Shown here: piece after piece, positions 5,009 to 5,551 of the stretch
How the letters are laid out: each line of letters begins with the position of its first letter
Numbering within the stretch: the first letter of the stretch is position 1
DNA from: Draconibacterium sp.
GTDB lineage: Bacteria; Bacteroidota; Bacteroidia; Bacteroidales; Prolixibacteraceae
Length of the DNA stretch: 5,551 bases
Direction of reading: 5' to 3'
Assembly (NCBI GenBank): GCA_027011835.1
Contig: JALUZN010000473.1
Location: 1 to 5,551, forward strand
The notes under the pieces: generated by a model
What the model saw: the letters and a program-made list of their open reading frames with translations, nothing else
What the model was told of the DNA's origin: nothing
Databases searched by the model: none
Translations under genes and position numbers: made by a program

Positions 5009-5551
5009 ATTTTCATCCCTGAGATATAAGTCATTCCTCCTTTTATTCTAAATTCTGTTATATCAATTCCGTTAGTTTCTATAATCTGTTTAATTTCAGT
5101 TGATTTTATAGGTTTAGCAACATATTCTTTTTTGTGAAGAAAATTTAAGTATTTAGCACTCAACTTTCTGTCGGAACAAAGGCTGGTAAGAAATAACTTT
5201 CCGCTAGGTTTTAATATTCTAACTATTTCTTTTACCAAGTCAGAAGGATTATGGAATATATGAAACAATCCAAAACTTAGAACTGTTTCAATTGCATTGT
5301 CATTAAATGGCATATCAAGAGCATTAGAGCGAAGGAATTTTATTTTTAATAAATTTTGACCTGTGTTTTGTATTCTGTTTTTTCCAATTTTCAACATTTC
5401 AGAAGATAGGTCGCAAAGAAATATATCTTTCCTGTTGTATTCTGTATATTCTTTATGAAGTTGTTTAAAGTTTCCGCAATAGAATTACAATAAAAGCCAG
5501 TATATTCAATGCTTTCCAATGCACTTCATTTGTTTCAAAACGTATTAAAAT
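4981..5551 (-). pseudogene. Class I SAM-dependent methyltransferase, disrupted near motif I and cut by the window edge
   Basis: The intact reading frame covers 5484-4981. It holds SAM methyltransferase motif II (IFLCDLSSEML, just before and including ATG 5397), SNALDMPFNDNAIETVLSFGLFH (acidic motif III and motif IV, first part), and LKEI-type RILKPSGKLFLTS (motif V/VI), as in Methyltransf_11 proteins. The first ATG (5397) would start inside motif II, removing the SAM-binding half, and no ATG, GTG or TTG exists upstream in this frame before the TAA at 5485-5487. A second frame, open from 5551 to 5465, gives VHWKALNILAFIVIL, which looks like the helix and first beta strand leading to motif I. 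The two frames overlap at 5465-5484, where YCGNFKQLH resembles a damaged CGTGNF. An indel in motif I therefore explains both. A sequencing error or a truncated expressed protein starting at 5397 remains possible. The last nine residues come from the junction repeat. Confidence 0.6.

Noticed and set aside
4113..5010. Classical integron cassette array
   Set aside because: No integrase gene is in the window and the boxes do not match RYYYAAC/GTTRRRY, so only an attC-like architecture is claimed.

Overview
The window looks like a chromosomal segment of a Bacteroidota bacterium, perhaps a marine or gut-sediment Marinilabiliales-like lineage. The phylum call rests on the AT-rich composition, the absence of clear Shine-Dalgarno sequences before the genes, one exact match to the Bacteroidota -7 box TAnnTTTG, and a large TlpA-type thiol-disulfide lipoprotein with a long N-terminal extension, which is typical of that phylum. 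The genus is a guess.

Left part (1-3456, all plus strand, moderate GC). The tail of an unidentified gene ends at 50. A short regulatory interval follows, with a perfect GC-rich palindrome between two promoter-like boxes and then a second small hairpin. Next comes a stand-alone homocysteine S-methyltransferase domain protein (164-1045) with its three zinc-binding cysteines. A dispersed-type inverted repeat (1058-1079) separates it from a two-gene unit: a TlpA-like lipoprotein (1153-2556) and a CobW/COG0523-family GTPase (2557-3456). The GTPase begins with GTG immediately after the lipoprotein stop codon and in the same frame. A zinc-dependent methyltransferase near a metal-chaperone-type GTPase makes a plausible metal or cobalamin link, but nothing in the sequence proves it.

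Right part (3468-5551, all minus strand, clearly AT-richer). This is a series of small, unrelated accessory genes in one orientation. In transcription order they are a disrupted SAM-dependent methyltransferase, a small lipoprotein with an FG-GAP-like Asp-rich loop, and a three-helix membrane protein with a lipocalin-like tail. The junctions between them share a nearly identical 15-mer (TGACAmACAACGGTT on the plus strand, 14 of 15 identical) just upstream of the next start codon. The better junction is a long imperfect inverted repeat of about 140 bp. Its outer arms begin at the stop codon of the preceding gene, and its inner arms are interrupted by an extra base.

This layout (one small promiscuous gene per unit, a stop codon touching a structured recombination-like site, all units in one direction) resembles an integron-cassette array without a visible integrase. 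The motifs are not canonical attC core sites. It is the most interesting signal in the window. The strand switch and composition change at about 3460 would be the edge of that array.
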